This document shows, piece by piece, positions 30,304-40,415 of a stretch of 64,000 nucleotides of DNA (its first letter is position 1; every line of letters starts with the position of its first letter). The notes beneath the pieces are model-generated. The model was not told the origin of the DNA and made no database searches. It saw nothing but the letters and a program-made list of their open reading frames with translations. A program made the translations under genes and the position numbers. This DNA comes from Aquibium sp. A9E412 (lineage in GTDB: Bacteria; Pseudomonadota; Alphaproteobacteria; Rhizobiales; Rhizobiaceae), in the NCBI RefSeq assembly GCF_030398335.1, contig NZ_JAOAOP010000002.1:62001-126000 (forward strand), read 5' to 3'.

Positions 30304-31494
30304 ATGGTTGACGCAGCCACGGCGAGCCGACGTCCTGCCGGACGCACCGGCGCCGACGCGACGCCGGCCGCCCGCGGCCTCGCCGTCGCGCTGCACGCGG
30401 CCGATACGGCCGGGCAGGCAGCCTACGCCGCGTTCTGCCGGCAGGCGGTGTTCGCGCCGCCGCAGAGCCCCGAATGGCTCGCCGCCTGGGCGCCGCACGC
30501 CGAAGGCGAGACGGCGATCGCCGAAATCCGCCGCAACGGCGCGACGCTCGCCATGCTGCCGCTCGAGATCGTGCGCAGGCGCGGCCTCAGCCTCGCGCGG
30601 CCGATCGGCGGGCGGCATGCCAACGGCAACTTTCCGGCCACCGCGGCCGGGCTGCCCCCGCTCGACGCCGGCACGGCAGGCGCGCTCGCCGCCGCGCTGG
30701 CGGCCGCCGGCCGGCGCATCGACGTCGTGTGCCTGGAGCGCATGGCCGAGCGGATCGCCGGCCAGACCAACCCGCTGGCCGGGCTGCCGCGCCAGCAAAG
30801 CCCCGATGTGGCGCTCGCCGTCGCCCTCGACGGCGGCTTCGAGGCGCTGCTCGAGCGCGTCAACGGCAAGCGCAAGGGCAAGAAGCACCGCTCGCAGAAG
30901 CGCAAGTTCGAGGCGGTCGGCGGCGTGCGGCGGTTGCGCGCGGAGACGCCGGAGGAGATCGCGCGGATGCTCGACGCCTTCTTCGCCATGAAGCACGCGC
31001 GTTTCGCGCAGATGGGCATCGCCGACGTGTTCGCCGACGAGGCGGTGCGCGCCGCCTTCCGGGCGCTGTTCGGCGGCGAGGCGGGCAAGGCCAGGCCTGC
31101 CTTCGTGCTGCACGGGCTCGAGGTCGGCGGCGTGCTGCGCGCGGTCACCGGGTCGAGCGCGGCGCCGGGCCGGCTGGTCTGCGAGTTCGGCGCCATCGCC
31201 GCCGACGATCTGGCCCATGCCAGCCCGGGCGACTTCCTGTTCTTCGAAAACATCCGCGAGGCCTGCGAGGAAGGCTTCGCCGTGTACGACTTCAGCGTCG
31301 GCGACGAGCACTACAAGCGGCTGTGGTGCGATCTCGAGGAGCGCCAGTTCGACGTCGTCTTGCCGCTGACGCTGCGCGGCCGGGCCTATGCCGCCGGCCG
31401 GCGGCTGCGCACCGTGCTGCGCCGCAGCGCCAAGCAGACGCCGGCGGTGCGCGCGCTGGTCAGGCGCCTGCGCCGGCTTTCCGCGGCCCGCTGA
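30304..31494 (+). CDS. GNAT family N-acetyltransferase (CelD/BcsL-like)
   Basis: 396 residues. The C-terminal half has the GNAT_6 (CelD/BcsL) pattern: a basic segment RVNGKRKGKKHRSQKRKFE, then FFAMKHARFAQMGI, the acetyl-CoA-binding SPGDFLFFENIREACEEG, and YDFSVGDEHYKRLWCD near the end. Members decorate or help make cellulose and exopolysaccharides. No signal peptide. Stands divergent from the deacetylase: one enzyme probably adds acyl groups and the other removes them from the same polymer (inference). CAAGGA stands about 8 bases before the ATG. Confidence 0.75.
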   Translation: MVDAATASRRPAGRTGADATPAARGLAVALHAADTAGQAAYAAFCRQAVFAPPQSPEWLAAWAPHAEGETAIAEIRRNGATLAMLPLEIVRRRGLSLARPIGGRHANGNFPATAAGLPPLDAGTAGALAAALAAAGRRIDVVCLERMAERIAGQTNPLAGLPRQQSPDVALAVALDGGFEALLERVNGKRKGKKHRSQKRKFEAVGGVRRLRAETPEEIARMLDAFFAMKHARFAQMGIADVFADEAVRAAFRALFGGEAGKARPAFVLHGLEVGGVLRAVTGSSAAPGRLVCEFGAIAADDLAHASPGDFLFFENIREACEEGFAVYDFSVGDEHYKRLWCDLEERQFDVVLPLTLRGRAYAAGRRLRTVLRRSAKQTPAVRALVRRLRRLSAAR

Positions 31495-31534
31495 GGGCGC
31501 GCCGGCGGGCGCGCAGCGCGTCGCGCCCCTCGCC

Positions 31535-33631
31535 TCAGGCGGCGCTGCGGCCGGGCGTCGCCGGCCGCGGTGACGCCCCCGTCGGCGTGACGACCGCGGG
31601 CTCCGGCAGGCCGGCGGCCTGCAGCGTCTCCACCGTCTCGGCGAGCGCGTCTTGCGAAGCCTCGAGCAGGCTGACGAGGACGGCGCTCGATTCGTCGAGC
31701 AGGCGCGTCAGGCCCGGCGCCTCGACCGGCCCGCACTCGACGATCACCATGTCGTAGGCCGTCGTCAGCGAATCCATGATGATCGGCAGGCGGTCGATCG
31801 CCCGCATCGCGCGGGCCGGGCTCGCCGTGCCGATCGGGATGACGTGGCAGTCCGAATAAAGGTCGCCGTGGATGACGTCGGCGAACTGCGCCTGCGAGGC
31901 CAAAAGATCGGTGATGCCGGGATAGACAACGCTTTCCAGCGTCGGCCAGGACGCCGCGCCCGTCGCCGTCAGGTCGAGCAGCAGAACGCGCAGGCCGGCA
32001 TCGGCCACCTCGCGCGCGACCAGGATGGCGGCGGCCGCCGCCTCGTCGCCCTCCGGCGAGACGAACAGGGCGCGCGTGACGCCGCCGGCGATCAGCGCCT
32101 CGGCCGCCGCCGGCGCGGCGATGCCGCGCGCGGCGGGCGCGTCCGCCTGATCTTCTGGCGCGGCGTCGGCCTGCGGCTCGGCGGGCGCCGCGGCGACCGG
32201 CATGGCGATCGTCTCGACCGGGGCGAAGGCGCCGTCGGCCGGGCGCATGGCGCGGCCGCTGAACAGCTCGCGCAGCAGCGTGACGATGACGGCAAGCAGC
32301 AGTCCGGCGAAGAAGGCGGCGACGGTGAGCGGCAGGATCTTCGGGAAGTAGGGCTCGCTCGGCACGACCGCGCGCGAGAAGATGCGCGCGTCGGCCGGCA
32401 GGTAGTTGCGGTCGCGCCGCGCGCTCGCCTCGCGGTAGCGCGTCAGGTAGGATTCCAGCAGCTCGCGCTGGGCGGCCGCCTCGCGCTCGAGGGCGCGCAG
32501 CTCGACCTGCTCGCCGTCGGCGCGCGCCGATTCGGCCTTCAGCGTGTTCAGCTCCTCGGTCAGGTCGCGCTCGCGCAGCCGCGCCGTCTCGGCCTCCGTC
32601 TCCAGCGCCTCGCGCACCTTGCCGGCCTCGCTGCGGATCTGGGCGTCGAGGTCGCCGAGCTGCGAGCGCAGGGCGCGGATGCGCGGGTGGTTGTCGAGCA
32701 GCGTCGTCGACAGGTCGGCGATCTCGGCCCTGAGCTCGACCTGGCGCTCGCGCAGGCGCTGGATCAGCGGCGAGGCGAGCACGTCGGGCATGGTGTCGAT
32801 CGAGGCGCCCTCCTGCAGGGCGCCGCGCACGGCCGCCGCCGTCGCCTCGGCCGCGGCGCGGTTGGCGCGCACCCGCGACAGCTCGGTCGACAGCTCGGAA
32901 AGCTGCTGCGTGGCGAGCACGGCGTTGTTCTGGCCGATCAGCAGGTCGGAGCTGGCGCGGAAGGCGGCGACACGCTCCTCCGCCTCCCTGACGCGCGCGC
33001 GCAGATCGGCGATCTCGGGCTCGAGCCAGGCGGTGGCGTCGGCGTTGGAGGCGAGCTTGGCCTGCCGCTGAACCTCGAGATAGGCCTCGGCGATGGCGTT
33101 CGGCACCTCGGCGGCGAGCGCGCGGTCCTCGCTGGAGAAGCGGATGACGATGACGCGGGAGTTCTCCACCCGGTAGACCTGCAGCTTCTCGCGGAAGGCG
33201 CTCAGCACGCGCTGCTCCGGCGGGATGCCGCGCGGGTCGCTCTTCAGGCCGGCGACGATCAGCATGCGGCCCGGCAGCGACACCTCGCCCTGCTCGAACT
33301 CGGCCCGCTCGGCGAGCTCGAGCTCGCGGGCGACCTGCTTGAGGATGTCGGTGGAGGTGATGACCTCGACCTGGCTGGTCACCCCCTCCTCGTCGAGGAT
33401 GGGGCGGTCGCCCTCGCCCATCGCCGGCCGCGTGTAGACCGATTCCCGCGTCTCGATCAGCAGCCGCGTCTCGGCGCGGTAGAGCGGCGTCGCCAGCCAG
33501 GCGAAGAGGAAGACGAGACCGGCGACGGCGAGCGCGGCCAGCAGGATCTGCCGCCAGCGGCCGACGACGGCGGAAAAGAGCTTGCCGAAGTCGATGTCGA
33601 CGTCGCTGGCCAGGGTCCGGTCACCATCCAT
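31535..33631 (-). CDS. exopolysaccharide chain-length copolymerase with degenerate tyrosine-kinase domain (GumC/ExoP-like)
   Basis: 698 residues. Wzz-type domain with TM1 (LAALAVAGLVFLFAWLATPL, about 25-45), a periplasmic part with a long coiled coil (about 190-430) and TM2 (LPLTVAAFFAGLLLAVIVTL near 455), then an Ala/Pro linker and a C-terminal BY-kinase-like domain from about residue 510. In that domain Walker A is gone (VSPEGDEAAAAA where GxxxxGKS/T should be), Walker A' reads VLLLDLTATG without the Asp-x-Asp pattern, and Walker B ends VIVECGP. No tyrosine cluster at the C-terminus. So it probably controls chain length without kinase activity. Transcribed away from the export gene. Confidence 0.85.
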   Translation of the reverse strand: MDGDRTLASDVDIDFGKLFSAVVGRWRQILLAALAVAGLVFLFAWLATPLYRAETRLLIETRESVYTRPAMGEGDRPILDEEGVTSQVEVITSTDILKQVARELELAERAEFEQGEVSLPGRMLIVAGLKSDPRGIPPEQRVLSAFREKLQVYRVENSRVIVIRFSSEDRALAAEVPNAIAEAYLEVQRQAKLASNADATAWLEPEIADLRARVREAEERVAAFRASSDLLIGQNNAVLATQQLSELSTELSRVRANRAAAEATAAAVRGALQEGASIDTMPDVLASPLIQRLRERQVELRAEIADLSTTLLDNHPRIRALRSQLGDLDAQIRSEAGKVREALETEAETARLRERDLTEELNTLKAESARADGEQVELRALEREAAAQRELLESYLTRYREASARRDRNYLPADARIFSRAVVPSEPYFPKILPLTVAAFFAGLLLAVIVTLLRELFSGRAMRPADGAFAPVETIAMPVAAAPAEPQADAAPEDQADAPAARGIAAPAAAEALIAGGVTRALFVSPEGDEAAAAAILVAREVADAGLRVLLLDLTATGAASWPTLESVVYPGITDLLASQAQFADVIHGDLYSDCHVIPIGTASPARAMRAIDRLPIIMDSLTTAYDMVIVECGPVEAPGLTRLLDESSAVLVSLLEASQDALAETVETLQAAGLPEPAVVTPTGASPRPATPGRSAA

Positions 33632-33846
33632 GGCGGATCTCCGATGCGGTTCGCCGGCAAGCGTAAACGCGCATGGTAACCACGCGGTTAAGAGCGTTTC
33701 GGGGGCGAACGCGCGGCGCGCTGCGCGGCGACGCCGGTGCGGCGGCGACGCCGCTTTACCGGCCATTAACCCTAACAGGAGGATAACGGCTCGAGCTTCG
33801 AGGGTCGGCGCAACAGCCGGCCATGGAAAAGGTTTCGTGTGCGCCG

Positions 33847-34410
33847 ATGAAACGCTCCTCCGCCCTTGCCGCCGCGCTGCTGGCCGCCGTCCTGACGGCG
33901 GGCTGCGCCAGCTACCGCCCCGCCCCGCCGGCCTTCCACGAAGCGCTCTACAAGCCCTATCTGCTCGACGCCGGAGACACGGTGCGCATCACCGTGTTCG
34001 ACCAGGAGAACCTGACCAACACCTACGCGGTCGACCAGGCCGGCTACATCGCCTTCCCGCTGGTCGGCGCGGTGCCGGCGCGCGGCCACACCGCCAAGCA
34101 GGTCGAGGCGCAGATCGCCGCCATGCTGCGCGACGGCTATCTGCGCGATCCCGACGTGTCGGTCGAGGTGGCGGAATACCGGCCGATCTTCATCATGGGC
34201 GAGGTCGGATCGGCCGGCCAGTACGCCTACGTGCCGGGCATGACGGTGCAGAAGGCGATCGCCGCGGCCGGCGGCTTCTCGCCGCGCGCCAACCAGGCGA
34301 CGGTCGACATCACGCGCGAGATCAACGGCAAGGTGATGACCGGCCGGGTGCTGATCTCCGACCCGCTGCTGCCCGGCGACACGGTCTATGTGCGCGAAAG
34401 GCTGTTCTGA
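33847..34410 (+). CDS. polysaccharide export outer-membrane lipoprotein (Wza/GumB-like)
   Basis: 187 residues from the ATG at 33847. A lipoprotein signal peptide (MKRSSALAAALLAAVLTAGC) ends in lipobox LTAGC. The Poly_export domain starts YLLDAGDTVRITVFDQENLT, and one SLBB domain starts RPIFIMGEVGSAGQYAY, ending GDTVYVRERLF. It forms the outer-membrane part of the export channel together with the copolymerase on the other strand. Length is the short GumB type. The start could also be ATG 33823, eight codons upstream; neither has a good RBS, and I prefer 33847 because it gives a standard signal peptide. Confidence 0.88.
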   Translation: MKRSSALAAALLAAVLTAGCASYRPAPPAFHEALYKPYLLDAGDTVRITVFDQENLTNTYAVDQAGYIAFPLVGAVPARGHTAKQVEAQIAAMLRDGYLRDPDVSVEVAEYRPIFIMGEVGSAGQYAYVPGMTVQKAIAAAGGFSPRANQATVDITREINGKVMTGRVLISDPLLPGDTVYVRERLF

Positions 34411-34434
34411 GGCCCTGGCCGGACGGACGGCGCC

Positions 34435-35571
34435 ATGACGGAGCCGCTGCGCATCGTCCACTGCTTCCGCTCGCCGGTCGGCGGCATCTTCCGCCATGTG
34501 CGCGACCTGTCGCGCGCCCAGGTGGCGGCCGGCCACGCGGTCGGCATCGTCTGCGATTCCAGCACCGGCGGCGACTACGAGGCGCGCCTGTTCGACGAGA
34601 TGCGCGACATCTTCGCGCTCGGCGTCGCGCGCACGCCGATGCAGCGCCATGTCGGGCCGGGCGACATCGCCTCGGCGTGGCGCACCTGCCGCATCCTGAA
34701 GCGCATGCGCCCCGACGTGCTGCACGGCCACGGCGCCAAGGGCGGCGTCTATGCCCGCCTGTTCGGCACGGTGCTGCGGCTCGGCGGCACGCCGGTGGCG
34801 CGGCTTTATTCGCCGCATGGCGGCAGCCTGCACTACGACCGCGGCACCGCCACCGGCCGCCTGTTCTTCACGCTCGAGCGCGTGATGGACCGCTTCACCG
34901 ACCACCTGCTGTTCGTCTCGCGCTACGAGGAGGCGACCTTCCGCGCCAAGGTGGGCGCGCCGCGCGCGCCGCACACGCAGATCTACAACGGCGTGGCGGC
35001 CGACGAGTTCGAGCCGGTGCCGGCCGCGCCCGACGCGGCCGATTTCCTCTATATCGGCATGATGCGCGACCTGAAGGGGCCGGACCTCTTCATCGAGGCG
35101 CTGGCCGAGGCGGAGCGGCGCACCGGCCGGACGATCACCGCCCATATGGTCGGCGACGGCGAGGACCGGCCGCGCTACGAGGCGCTGGCCGCCGCGCGCG
35201 GCCTTGCCGCGCGCATCGCCTTCCACGCCGCCATGCCGGCCCGGCAGGCCTTCCGCCTGGCGCGCATCGTGGTGGTGCCGTCGCGCGCCGAGGCGATGCC
35301 CTACATCGTGCTGGAGGCGCTCGCCGCCGGCAAGCCGATGATCGCCAGCGCGGTCGGCGGCGTGCCGGAGATCTTCGGCGACGGTTCACGCGCCCTGGTC
35401 GCGCCGGACAGCGCGGCGATCGCCGAACGCATGGCCGAGGCGCTGGCCGACGAGGCGGGCTTCGCCGCCGCCATGCCGCCGCGCGCCACGCTCGAGGCGC
35501 GCTTCAGCGCCGCGGCGATGGCGCGCCAGGTGATCGCCGTCTACCGCGCCGCGCGCGACCGGCGCGCGTGA
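34435..35571 (+). CDS. glycosyltransferase family 4
   Basis: 378 residues, GT-B fold. The N-terminal half has the loop SPVGGIFRHVRDLSRAQ and DVLHGHGAKGGVYARLFG; the C-terminal half has LYIGMMRDLKGPDLFIEALA and the donor motif PSRAEAMPYIVLEALAAGKP (EX7E). Retaining transferase in the cytosol that adds a sugar to the lipid-linked repeat unit of the exopolysaccharide. 24 bp after the export lipoprotein gene, same strand, so co-transcribed. The donor sugar is unknown. Confidence 0.9.
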   Translation: MTEPLRIVHCFRSPVGGIFRHVRDLSRAQVAAGHAVGIVCDSSTGGDYEARLFDEMRDIFALGVARTPMQRHVGPGDIASAWRTCRILKRMRPDVLHGHGAKGGVYARLFGTVLRLGGTPVARLYSPHGGSLHYDRGTATGRLFFTLERVMDRFTDHLLFVSRYEEATFRAKVGAPRAPHTQIYNGVAADEFEPVPAAPDAADFLYIGMMRDLKGPDLFIEALAEAERRTGRTITAHMVGDGEDRPRYEALAAARGLAARIAFHAAMPARQAFRLARIVVVPSRAEAMPYIVLEALAAGKPMIASAVGGVPEIFGDGSRALVAPDSAAIAERMAEALADEAGFAAAMPPRATLEARFSAAAMARQVIAVYRAARDRRA

Positions 35572-35670
35572 GCCGCCGCGAGGCCGCACGGAGCGCATTT
35601 TAGCCCGCCCATCAATCGTTCCTTAGGGCCTTTCGCCTATGTCTGGCGGGGATATGCCGGGACGAGGCGG

Positions 35671-37205
35671 ATGAGCGGGCTGGACAGCACGAAACCCTTT
35701 ACGCTCGAGGCGGTGCGCGCCGTCGAGGACGACGAAGATCGCGGCACCGGCGGCCCGCTGGGCGCCGTCGCCCAGCAGGTGGCGAGCCAGTATCGCGAGA
35801 CCTCCGCCTCGCCGGTCATGGTCAGCGGCTTCATGCGGCTGGCCGAGTTCGCGCTTTTCGTCGTCACCGGCTTGGCCGTCTTCGCGTTCTATGTCGGGCT
35901 CGACACCGGCGCGCCGGGCTGGCTCTACCCGGTCGGCATCCTCACCGCCTCGTTGCTCGCGCTGGCGCTGCTCGAATTCGCCGAAGCCTACCAGATGCCG
36001 GCGCTGCGCAACCCGACCGCCCATCTCGGTCGGGTGTTGGTGATGTGGGGTGCCGCGCTGGCCGCCGTCGCGGTGATCGGCTTCCTGTTCAAGGTCTCGC
36101 AGGAATTCTCGCGCGTCTGGTTCGCCCTCTGGTTCGCCGGCGGCTTCGTGTCGGTGATGACGCTGCGCTTCGCCGTGTCGCGGCTGATCCGCCGCTGGTC
36201 GCGCAACGGCCGCATCGAGCGGCGCGCCGTCATCGTCGGCGGCGGCCAGCGCGCCGAGGAGCTGATCCGCTCGATCGAGGCGCAGCCCTTCAACGACATC
36301 CGCATCTGCGGCCTGTTCGACGACCGCGACGACACGCGCTCGCCGCCCGTCGTCGCCGGCTATCCGAAGCTCGGCAACATCAACGAGCTGATCGCCTTCG
36401 CGCGCATCGCGCGCATCGACATGCTGATCGTGGCGCTGCCGATCACCGCCGAGCGGCGCGTCCTGTCGCTGCTCAAGAAGCTGTGGGTGCTGCCGGTCGA
36501 CATCCGCCTGTCGGCCCATTCCAACGAGCTGAAGTTCCGCCCGCGCGCCTATTCCTACATCGGCTCGGTGCCGATGCTCGACATTTTCGACCGGCCGATC
36601 CACGACTGGGATTCGGTCGCCAAGCGGCTGTTCGACATCGTCTTCAGCCTGATCGGAATCGTCGTCTTCGCGCCGGTTATGGTCGCCACCGCGCTCGCCA
36701 TCAAGCTGGAGAGCCGCGGTCCGGTGTTCTTCCGCCAGAAGCGGCACGGCTTCAACAACGAGACCATCGAGGTCTACAAGTTCCGCTCGATGTACACCGA
36801 CCAGTGCGACCCGACGGCGCGCAACGCCGTGGTCAAGAACGACCCGCGCGTCACGCGCGTCGGCCGCTTCATCCGCAAGACCTCGATCGACGAGCTGCCG
36901 CAGTTCTTCAACGCGCTGTTCGGCAGCCTGTCGCTCGTCGGCCCGCGGCCGCACGCCGTCAGCGCGCAGACCCGCGACCGGCTCTACGAGGAGGTGGTCG
37001 ACGGCTATTTCGCCCGCCACCGCGTCAAGCCGGGCGTGACCGGCTGGGCCCAGATCAACGGCTGGCGCGGCGAGATCGACAACGACGAGAAGATCCGCCG
37101 CCGCACCGAATGCGACCTCTACTACATCGAGAACTGGTCGCTGTGGTTCGATCTCAAGATCCTGCTGCTCACCCCGGTGCGGCTGCTCAACACGGAAAAC
37201 GCCTA

Positions 37206-37209
<4 letters not shown>
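35671..37209 (+). CDS. undecaprenyl-phosphate sugar phosphotransferase (WcaJ/ExoY type, initiating enzyme)
   Basis: 512 residues. Four N-terminal membrane helices, a CoA-binding-like Rossmann region ([20 protein letters not shown] near 185-200), TM5 ([20 protein letters not shown] near 330), and the C-terminal phosphoglycosyltransferase domain with [39 protein letters not shown] and VGPRPHAV. It transfers sugar-1-phosphate (glucose or galactose) to undecaprenyl phosphate to start the repeat unit. The TGA overlaps the TTG start of the next gene. The 99 bp upstream may hold a promoter. Confidence 0.93.
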
Positions 37210-38597
<1,388 letters not shown>

Positions 38598-38624
38598 TTT
38601 TTCCGGAAATTTTGATGCATGACG

Positions 38625-38641
38625 GCGCAGCCCGGTAGTGC
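38625..38641 (+). repeat. partial copy of the tRNA-Pro D-arm
   Basis: GCGCAGCCCGGTAGTGC repeats, with one change, GCGCAGCCCGGTAGCGC of the tRNA (38530-38546), 95 bp further on. Nothing else of the tRNA is present. Confidence 0.45.
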
Positions 38642-38740
38642 CGTGCCGGTGCCGGGCCGAACCGTGTGAGGCGGTTTTCGGACGGCCAGCCGATCGCGCG
38701 TCGCGCGCCGACAGTGCGTGCGCCCGGCGGAAATCCGTCG

Positions 38741-38836
38741 CTATAGCGTTTCCAGGCGAAGTGGAAACCGGTTCGCCGTTCGCAAACGCGTGAAAACAAT
38801 GCGTTAGAGCCGATCGGCGATTCCGTGAAACGCATA
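38741..38836 (-). repeat. intergenic repeat family, copy B
   Basis: Well-preserved copy read on the minus strand: ATGCGTTTCACGGAATCGCC, GATCGGCTCTAACGCAT, TTGTTTTCACGCGTTTGCG, AACGGCGAACCG, then hairpin GTTTCCA-CTTCGCC-TGGAAAC and the end CGCTATAG. ATGCGTT and AACGCAT form a 7-bp outer stem. Its 5' end begins 7 bp after the GST stop codon, in the same orientation as that gene. Confidence 0.85.
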
Positions 38837-38842
38837 ACGACT

Positions 38843-39544
38843 CTAGAGGCCGCAGGCGGAGCGCATGCGTGCCACCCAGTCGGCGAGCACCGGGTCGGCC
38901 CTGGCATGCGCGGCGACGGGCGTGTCCATCGGCCACGACACCAGCGGCGCAACCTGGCCGAAGGCGGCGCAGTCGGCCTCGCCCGGCGCCGCGCCGCCGA
39001 GCCATCCTTCGGCCTCCAGGTAGCGGGCGAGCGCGGCGAGCTCGCGCCGGCCGAGCGCGGCGATGGTCTCGGGGTCGTGGCGGGCGAGGCCGCGGGCGCG
39101 GAGCTGGCGGGCGAAGTGGCGGCGCATGGCGCGCGCCACAAGGGCGGCAAGCGGCCGCGGCAGCTCGGCGCGCACCGCCCCCTCGACCCAGGCGAAGCCG
39201 GCCGGGTGGACGAACAGCTCCCATTCGAGCACCTGGTGCAGGCGTTCCTCGCAGGCCGTCTGGAAGGCATGCGCGGCGGCCGCACGCGGCGTCGCGGCCG
39301 GGTCCTCCCGCGGCAGGCCGAGCCGCTCGGCGAGCGTGGCGATGATGACGTCGGTGTCGCCGATCAGACGGCCGTCGAGCGCCACCCACGGGCTCTTGCC
39401 GCGCGGCCCCTTCGAGGGGCGGTTCTCGATCACCTGCCGATAGGCGATGCCGTTGAGGTTGAGCCAGGCGAGCAGCTTCACGGCGAACGGACCGGTGGTG
39501 GGCAGGCCCCAGTCGGGCGCAAAGGTGTAGACCTCGAGCTCCAC
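38843..39544 (-). CDS. glutathione S-transferase family protein
   Basis: 233 residues. Thioredoxin-like N-terminal domain (VYTFAPDWGLPTTGPFAVKL, then YRQVIENRPSKGPRGKSPWV with the glutathione-binding proline region and LIGDTDVIIATL for the DxD/S-type contact). All-helical C-terminal domain with AAFGQVAPLVSWP. The GTG at 39544 was chosen because GGAGG lies 8 bases before it; the upstream ATG at 39577 lies inside the TetR operator. It is divergent from TetR, which probably controls it. Substrate unknown. Confidence 0.78.
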   Translation of the reverse strand: MELEVYTFAPDWGLPTTGPFAVKLLAWLNLNGIAYRQVIENRPSKGPRGKSPWVALDGRLIGDTDVIIATLAERLGLPREDPAATPRAAAAHAFQTACEERLHQVLEWELFVHPAGFAWVEGAVRAELPRPLAALVARAMRRHFARQLRARGLARHDPETIAALGRRELAALARYLEAEGWLGGAAPGEADCAAFGQVAPLVSWPMDTPVAAHARADPVLADWVARMRSACGL

Positions 39545-39569
39545 GGCATTGCCTCCACGCAGCGCGCTG

Positions 39570-39584
39570 CTTACCATTGGTAAG
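39570..39584. promoter_or_regulatory. palindromic operator 1, GST/TetR
   Basis: Perfect inverted repeat CTTACC-ATT-GGTAAG in the divergent gap. It lies just upstream of the GST start codon, where a bound repressor would block GST transcription. Confidence 0.65.
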
Positions 39585-39595
39585 TCCGTGTTCTA

Positions 39596-39610
39596 CCTAC
39601 CACCGGTAAG
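39596..39610. promoter_or_regulatory. palindromic operator 2, GST/TetR
   Basis: CCTACC-ACC-GGTAAG: one mismatch from operator 1's arms, centres 26 bp apart, 11 bp before the TetR ATG. Supports autoregulation of TetR. Confidence 0.6.
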
Positions 39611-39621
39611 AAGGTCAAGAG

Positions 39622-40224
39622 ATGCCGAACGAAAAGACCGCAAGCACGCGCGCGCGCATCGTCGAGGCCGCCCGTGGCCTGGCCGGCGAGCGCGGCCCGG
39701 CCGCCGTGTCCTTCGACGCGGTCGCCGCCCGCCTCGGACTGAGCAAGCAGGCGGTGATCTACTGGTTTCCCAGCAAGGCGCTGCTGATGCGCGAGCTGGT
39801 TCTGCCGGCGCTCGCGGCGGAGGCGGAGGCGGCGGTGGCAGCGCTCGCCGGGGCGACGGCGCGCGGCGAGGCGGTGGCGCGCTTCGTGCGCGCGGTGGCC
39901 GGCTTCCACCTCGCCGATCTCGACCGCTTCCGCATGATGTATCTGCTGCCGCAGACCGGGCCGCGGCCGCGCAAGGCCGATCTCAGGGCCGTGCTCGAGG
40001 CAGTCCACCCGGTGACGGCGCGCATGTACGGCGCGCTCGCCGGCTTCCTGCCCGGCGGCGCCGACGGCCCGGCGGCGCGGCGCATGGCCGTCGCCGTGCA
40101 TGGCAGCGTCCTCGGCCTCGTGCTGATGGTCGCGCTCGCCGAGCGCTCCGACGACCCGCTGCGCCACGGCACCGACGACCTGGTCGACAGCCTCGCCGCA
40201 GTCCTCGCCGGTCCAGGCGTCTGA
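39622..40224 (+). CDS. TetR/AcrR family transcriptional regulator
   Basis: 200 residues. N-terminal TetR HTH: ARIVEAARGLAGERGPAAVS, then FDAVAARLGLSKQAVIYWFP (helix-turn-helix near 28-47). The helical C-terminal ligand domain is of unassigned type (VARFVRAVAGFHLADLDRFR). It probably represses itself and the divergent GST through the two palindromes between them; an electrophile or xenobiotic ligand would fit but is inferred. It may also affect the ATPase gene 190 bp downstream. Confidence 0.85.
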   Translation: MPNEKTASTRARIVEAARGLAGERGPAAVSFDAVAARLGLSKQAVIYWFPSKALLMRELVLPALAAEAEAAVAALAGATARGEAVARFVRAVAGFHLADLDRFRMMYLLPQTGPRPRKADLRAVLEAVHPVTARMYGALAGFLPGGADGPAARRMAVAVHGSVLGLVLMVALAERSDDPLRHGTDDLVDSLAAVLAGPGV

Positions 40225-40415
40225 GGCCTGCCCTTCGCCGCCCGCGGGCCGGACCCGGGAGCCGACGGCCGGAGCGGGCGCCGCCGGCGGCGCTGCACAT
40301 GAAGCGTGCGGCGCAAGCCGGGCCCCCACCGGCGTGCCGCCTGCCGCGCGACGGCACGGCCTGACCGGCCGCCGCACCATCCCTTCCGATCCTTCAATCC
40401 AGTCGAGGACGGTCG

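Noticed and set aside
31652-33679. A 675-codon plus-strand frame opposite the chain-length copolymerase
   Set aside because: Composition is that of an antisense shadow (Arg/Gly/Leu/Gln rich); the minus-strand protein has clear membrane helices, coiled coil and family motifs.
39544-39577. GST starting at the ATG at 39577
   Set aside because: That codon is inside the palindromic operator, and it lacks an RBS, whereas GTG 39544 has GGAGG at the right distance.
40278-40293. Terminator after tetR (16-bp GC palindrome)
   Set aside because: No loop and no T-run on either side; a palindrome of this kind is expected by chance in such GC-rich DNA.
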